A stretch of 64,000 nucleotides of DNA from Blastomyces gilchristii SLH14081 (lineage: Eukaryota > Ascomycota > Eurotiomycetes > Onygenales > Ajellomycetaceae). Of this stretch, positions 59,873 to 64,000 are shown in pieces. The first letter of the stretch is position 1. Each line of letters starts with the position of its first letter. The stretch covers positions 371,765-435,764 of the forward strand of contig NW_003101650.1 in NCBI RefSeq assembly GCF_000003855.2, written 5' to 3'. A program made the translations under genes and the position numbers. Under the pieces are notes generated by a model. It made no database searches. It was not told the DNA's origin and saw nothing but the letters and a program-made list of their open reading frames with translations.

Positions 59873-61260
59873 GCAGAAATCAATTCTGTATAAATAAAGA
59901 GTTAAAAAGACTTAAATAATTCATTATAAAGAGAGAGATGAATTTATATATCTATGAATAAGTTTCTATACATAGAACTTATTAAAAGATATCATAACTC
60001 TTCTCTAGCAGATCATTTTACAGATACTAGAACTCATAAGTTGCTTATAAGAAAATTCTTCTAGCTGAAGATATAAGAGTTTATAAAAAGATAGTGAATT
60101 CTTATACTATTTATCAGAGTTTATAAGTAGTATAGTTCAGATTATATGAAGAACTTACTTCTCTACTCATCTTATAGAAATCTTAAGAATAGCTAGAAAT
60201 AAATACTCTTATAAGTCTCTCTGAAAGCAAGAATATATATAATACTTATTTTAACAGTGTGTTGATAATAATAGATTACTTCACTAAGATAACACACTTT
60301 ATACTCACTTATAAGAACTTAAAGTTAAAGAATTTAACTTATATCTTTATCTGTAATATAATCTGATTGTATAAGTTATCTATAAATATTATCTTAGATA
60401 GAGAATTAATCTTTATAAGAAAGTTCTAATCTGATCTGATAACAATACTGAAGATCTTATAAGATATAAGTATAACTTTTCATTAATAGACAGATAATCA
60501 GATAGAATATCTGATAAGTATATTAAAACAGTATCTATAATACTTTGTTAATTATAATCAGAATGACTGAGTGCATTAATTATCACTTATAAAGTATATA
60601 TATAATAACTTAAAGTATATCAGTATAGATAAACCTCTCTTTAAAATACTCACTGAGACTTATCTGTGAATAATCTTAATAAATCTATAAGAGTATACTA
60701 TAGAGTATAATAACATCTGTGAACAGACTGAGAGAAGTCAGAATATTTAAGAGAAAGTCTATAAATTCTTAAAAAAGACTCAAGAGTATTAAAAGAGATA
60801 CTATAACTCTAAGTATATTATAAAGAGTTTTAAGAAAGTGATAGAGTCTGACTGAGTCTGAAAAACATTATTATATAGAGATCTAGTAAGAAGCTAAATC
60901 TCTTATAAACAGAGACTTATAAAATTATAAAGAAAATTAACTTACAGTTTTATAGATTAAAACTACTATCTGAGTTATAGATATATAATCTTTTTCATAT
61001 CTCTTTACTCTATAAATATAAGAAATTCTTAGAAGAGAACTCTATAATTTATCACTCTATTTATAAAGTACTAGAGAGTAAAAGAGAATATTTGATTAAA
61101 GAGATTATTAACTCAGAGAAGTGAGATTATAAGCTCTGATATAAAATTCAGTGATAAGAGTATTCTGATAAGATGAATAAGTTTACTTAAGAATTATTCA
61201 GACAAATAAGATATCTGTGAAAGCTGAGATATAAGTCTTATACTATAAATTCTAATAAGT
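59873..61260 (+). pseudogene. G6, integrase and chromodomain of a second chromovirus (fragment)
   Basis: The plus-strand translation, with many TAA/TAG (Gln) and TGA (Trp) stops, shows the integrase of a Ty3/gypsy chromovirus: SVLMIIDYFTKMTHFI near 60240-60300 (core start), DISITFH then QTDNQIEYL near 60475-60515, FKKVIESDWVW near 60830, and INLQFYRLKLLSELWIYNLFHISLL near 60938-61010. A chromodomain-like block REYLIKEIINSEKWDYKLWYKIQWWEYS follows near 61085-61180. RT and RNase H are absent: the fragment starts exactly at the proposed G5 LTR, so G5 probably inserted here. Base use is even more TA-rich than elsewhere, with many His-to-Tyr changes. Confidence 0.75.
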
Positions 61261-61975
61261 CAGAATAATGCAGTCTTCACTAGAAATTTGATTATAATAA
61301 AGATATTAATACTGTTATTTATAAACTTTAGTTTATAAAGATGATAAGTTTCTACTGAGATTCACAGTCTGCAGTATATGTAAAGAAAAGAAGAAATCAT
61401 ATTATTATTAAAATTAAAAAATAAAGAAAAATAAAAATCAGACTGTGAATATAATTTAATAACTAATAAAGAAAAAACAAAGAAAATTGATATTTATATT
61501 CTTATTATTCATGACACTTAATCTCTCCGTAACTATTAATTTCTCTCTTTAAAAAAGCACAGAGTATCATACTTACAGTACAGACAATTATTATATTTGA
61601 TATAAAGATTACTGAAAATACACAGACTTCAAGAAAGTCAGATATTAGAGTATATACAGTTATAGCAGAGTCTTGAAATCTAATTATCTGTATATATTAT
61701 CAGATATCTTTTATAAAGCAGTGATTACTCTCTCAGTTGTACTGAAGTATTCAGTCTGAAAATTATTAAGATATGAAGAGAGAGCTCATCTACTCAGACT
61801 AACTTCTATTACAAATTTATAGCATTTATATTATGTTAATTACTCAGATTTTACAGATACTCGGAGATTTATCTTCTATTAATATCAGAATTGCAGAAAT
61901 ATACTACTGTATGAAAATTATTAGTGGAGAATATAGATATATTTGCATATATCTGATTGAAAATTGTGTAAATAG
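61261..61975. other. Unassigned AT-rich sequence after G6
   Basis: Only short frames (for example 61833-62018) with no recognised product. It probably contains the 3' end of G6, but no LTR could be delimited. Confidence 0.45.
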
Positions 61976-62353
61976 AGAAAGAGTGATTATAGATCTGCAG
62001 AGCTGCAGAGAGCACTGACAGCACTGAGAGCTTTACAGAAACTATTAACTAGAATCTGTAAGAAATTACTTACAGAGAGACTTACAGTAAAGAGTGAGAC
62101 TGTACTACTAAGAGTCAGAGACTGATCTGAAAAGAATACAGAGTTAGTTACTAATCTGAAGATTGAGTACAGTGACAGAGCTGAGAGAGACAGAGATACT
62201 ATCATAGATAATAATATCTCTACTTCATTAGTTAGTAAAAAGTAATCAGAGAAGTTGTAGAGATACTTATAAGAAGCTCAGCAGTAATCAGATATTATTC
62301 ATAAAGATATTAAAATTGAAAATTTTTTTATTCTTGAGAAGTTCTTAAATTAA
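61976..62353 (+). pseudogene. Gag-like coiled-coil fragment
   Basis: A 126-codon frame interrupted only by one TGA and four TAA/TAG codons. It reads SAELQRALTALRALQKLL, then TELVTNLKIEYSDRAERDRD, and ends FFILEKFLN before TAA. Long heptad-like Leu spacing suggests a coiled coil, as in N-terminal Gag regions of fungal Ty3 elements. It follows the G6 integrase, so it should belong to a different element. No zinc knuckle or protease is seen. Confidence 0.4.
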
Positions 62354-63114
62354 TATATAAATATTGTTAGAAACACTCTCTCTCTATCATCTAAGTGAAA
62401 ACACTTTACAAATGAATAAGAATACTCATAGTTTACAGAAATAAAAGCTGTTATAGAAAAAGAAAAAAGAAGATAAGATTTCACAGACAGATCTGAGATA
62501 TTTATACTACTTTAGAGAGATTTATTTATACTATAAGTAATCTCACAGAATAGTCAGATTACTTTAATAAATAAAGAGTGATTGTAAATCACAGGACTGA
62601 ATCTTTTTAATAATTATAAAGAGTAATTACAGACTATGAACATCTTGATTCTACAATTTTACAGAGTTAGTAAAAGAATGAGGAATTTCTTATAACTTTA
62701 CAGTGTTAAAGAATGATAATTCATCAGAATGAGTAAAAGATTAACTTATAGAAACTTCTCTTTAATAAAGATAATCTTATAAAAAGTGATTCATCTATGA
62801 GATAAATCTGTGTAATAATTATATAAGAATCTCACAAAAATAATTAAGAGTTAACTGACACTCTTCTATATAAAAGATGTGAGATGAATTTGTATAATAG
62901 TCAGAGAAAAATCTGCAGGTTATAAAGAATCTCACAGAATAAGAAACTGAGTGACACACTCTTTTCTCTTTCTAATAATAACAGATTTTTTCTCACTGAG
63001 ATTTTTTATAGATATGAAGACATTTTAGTGAGTATCACTACAGTGCTGAGTCTGATTCTATGAAATTACTTAGTGAAAGACTTTATGAACAAAGTTTTAG
63101 AGAGGAATGAGTGT
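62354..63114. other. Unassigned AT-rich sequence
   Basis: No frame over 60 codons and no recognised repeat. Confidence 0.5.
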
Positions 63115-63311
63115 ATAAGAAATCTTACTTCTTACAGACTCTTTATCTCTATTTCTATCTCTTATATAATTAATAAAGTTAGCAGCTCTTAGCTACACAT
63201 AACTATATAGACTGAAGTTCATAACTACTCTTCATAACTGAGCTTGAATACTATTATAGATTTAATCTCTACATTTATCTTTCCACTGTAAATGCTTCTA
63301 GTAGCTATCAG
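63115..63311. repeat. Dispersed repeat R, copy 2
   Basis: Matches 27788-27983 in the same orientation with scattered transitions. The next base starts a MITE. Confidence 0.6.
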
Positions 63312-63681
63312 TAGACTGACTACTAAGATTATAAATTTCATATTTAATTTCATTTGATCTGATCTCATACATTTCTTGATATGAATTCTACTGAGACTAA
63401 TTATCAAAAAAACATACAAAGTGACTATTTACCGGATCTCAAAATAAGACTATAACTTAGAAAAAGTAGGAAAGTGATCTTATTTAATCTCATTTAATCT
63501 CATTCTTAGTATAAAGTTACTATTTTTAAACATTTTGAGGTTTTTTTAGACTATTTTTAATTTTTTAAAGAGTAATGATTTTTGATAACACTCAAATGAG
63601 ATTTAAAGTCATTTAAAGCAATAAAATGAATTTAATTGAGAAGTGAAAATCATAATCTTATTTGAAAAATACGATAAGAGT
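63312..63681 (-). mobile_element. MITE copy 10 (hAT type), interrupted by copy 11
   Basis: Starts TAGACTGACTACTAAGATTATAAATTTC, a decayed TAGACTGGCCGCC end on the minus strand. The match to other copies continues to about 63681, where copy 11 begins. The rest lies outside the window. Among the most heavily mutated copies. Confidence 0.8.
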
Positions 63682-64000
63682 TAGACTGAATGTCAGAATC
63701 ATAAATTTCATATTTAATCTCATTTAATCTGATCTTATACATTTCTTGATGTGAATTCTGCTAAGACTAGTCATTAAAAAAACATGCAAAGTAACTATAT
63801 ATCAGATCTCAAAATAAAACCATAACTGGAAAAAAATAAGAAAGTGATTTCATTTGATCTCATTTAGTTTCATTCTTGATATAAAGTTACTATTTTTAGA
63901 CATTTTAAGGTTTTTTTAGACTATTTTTCATTTTTTAAAAAGTCACACTTTTTGATAATACTTAAATAAGATTTAAAGTCATTTAAAGTAATAAAAATAA
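63682..64000 (-). mobile_element. MITE copy 11 (hAT type), partial at the window edge
   Basis: Starts TAGACTGAATGTCAGAATCATAAATTTC and follows the MITE sequence to the end of the window. It is nested in copy 10. Strongly mutated. Confidence 0.8.

Noticed and set aside
1..64000. Alternative genetic code (TGA read as Trp)
   Set aside because: TGA at Trp positions is frequent, but TAA/TAG at Gln, Cys-to-Tyr, Asp-to-Asn and ATG-to-ATA changes occur too, and copies differ from each other. Transition decay explains all of these; a mitochondrial or recoded genome does not.

Overview
The window is a 64 kb transposon graveyard. I see no intact host gene, tRNA, rRNA or CRISPR array. It looks like an AT-rich compartment of a filamentous ascomycete (Pezizomycotina) genome. 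Three things point there: a fungal LINE with ORF1 CCHC knuckles plus an EN-RT-RNase H ORF2; Ty3/gypsy chromoviruses; and heavy transition-only mutation like repeat-induced point mutation (RIP). Long reading frames survive without frameshifts, but Trp codons have become TGA, Gln codons TAA/TAG, and zinc-binding Cys codons Tyr. The species cannot be named from this sequence.

Layout. (1) 1-14948: LINE-1 (+), split by Ty3/gypsy element G1 (4156-12389, +). (2) 14950-15885: fragment of a hAT transposon (-) with a 220-base assembly gap. (3) 15898-27787: LINE-2 (-), split by G2 (17898-26180, -). (4) 27788-28328: a dispersed repeat and unassigned sequence. (5) 28329-38100: G3 (+), same family as G1 and G2, carrying three MITEs. 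(6) 38748-53905: a hAT transposon (+) with recognisable transposase, broken by three MITEs and by the chromovirus G4 (41219-49005, +, with chromodomain). (7) 53906-59872: a Ty3/gypsy element G5 (-), holding one MITE and the 5'-truncated LINE-3. (8) 59873-64000: an integrase-chromodomain fragment G6 (+), a Gag-like reading frame, a second copy of the dispersed repeat and two nested MITE copies.

How the parts relate. Target-site duplications resolve much of the nesting: 4 bp for G1 (CTCT) and G2 (TAAT), 5 bp for G4 (AGAAT), about 13 bp for LINE-3, and 8 bp for most MITEs. The MITE ends (TAGACTGRCCG) match the ends of the broken hAT transposon. That transposon is therefore a good candidate for the autonomous relative of the MITEs. 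MITEs interrupt G3, G5 and the hAT element and so are among the youngest arrivals. The copies carry very different mutation loads.

The most unusual points are: the autonomous hAT/MITE pair, with extra reading frames inside the hAT element; an antisense reading-frame module kept in all three G1-G3 copies between pol and the 3' LTR; and a C-to-T mutation pattern falling mainly on CpC and CpG, largely sparing CpA, unlike the classical Neurospora pattern.
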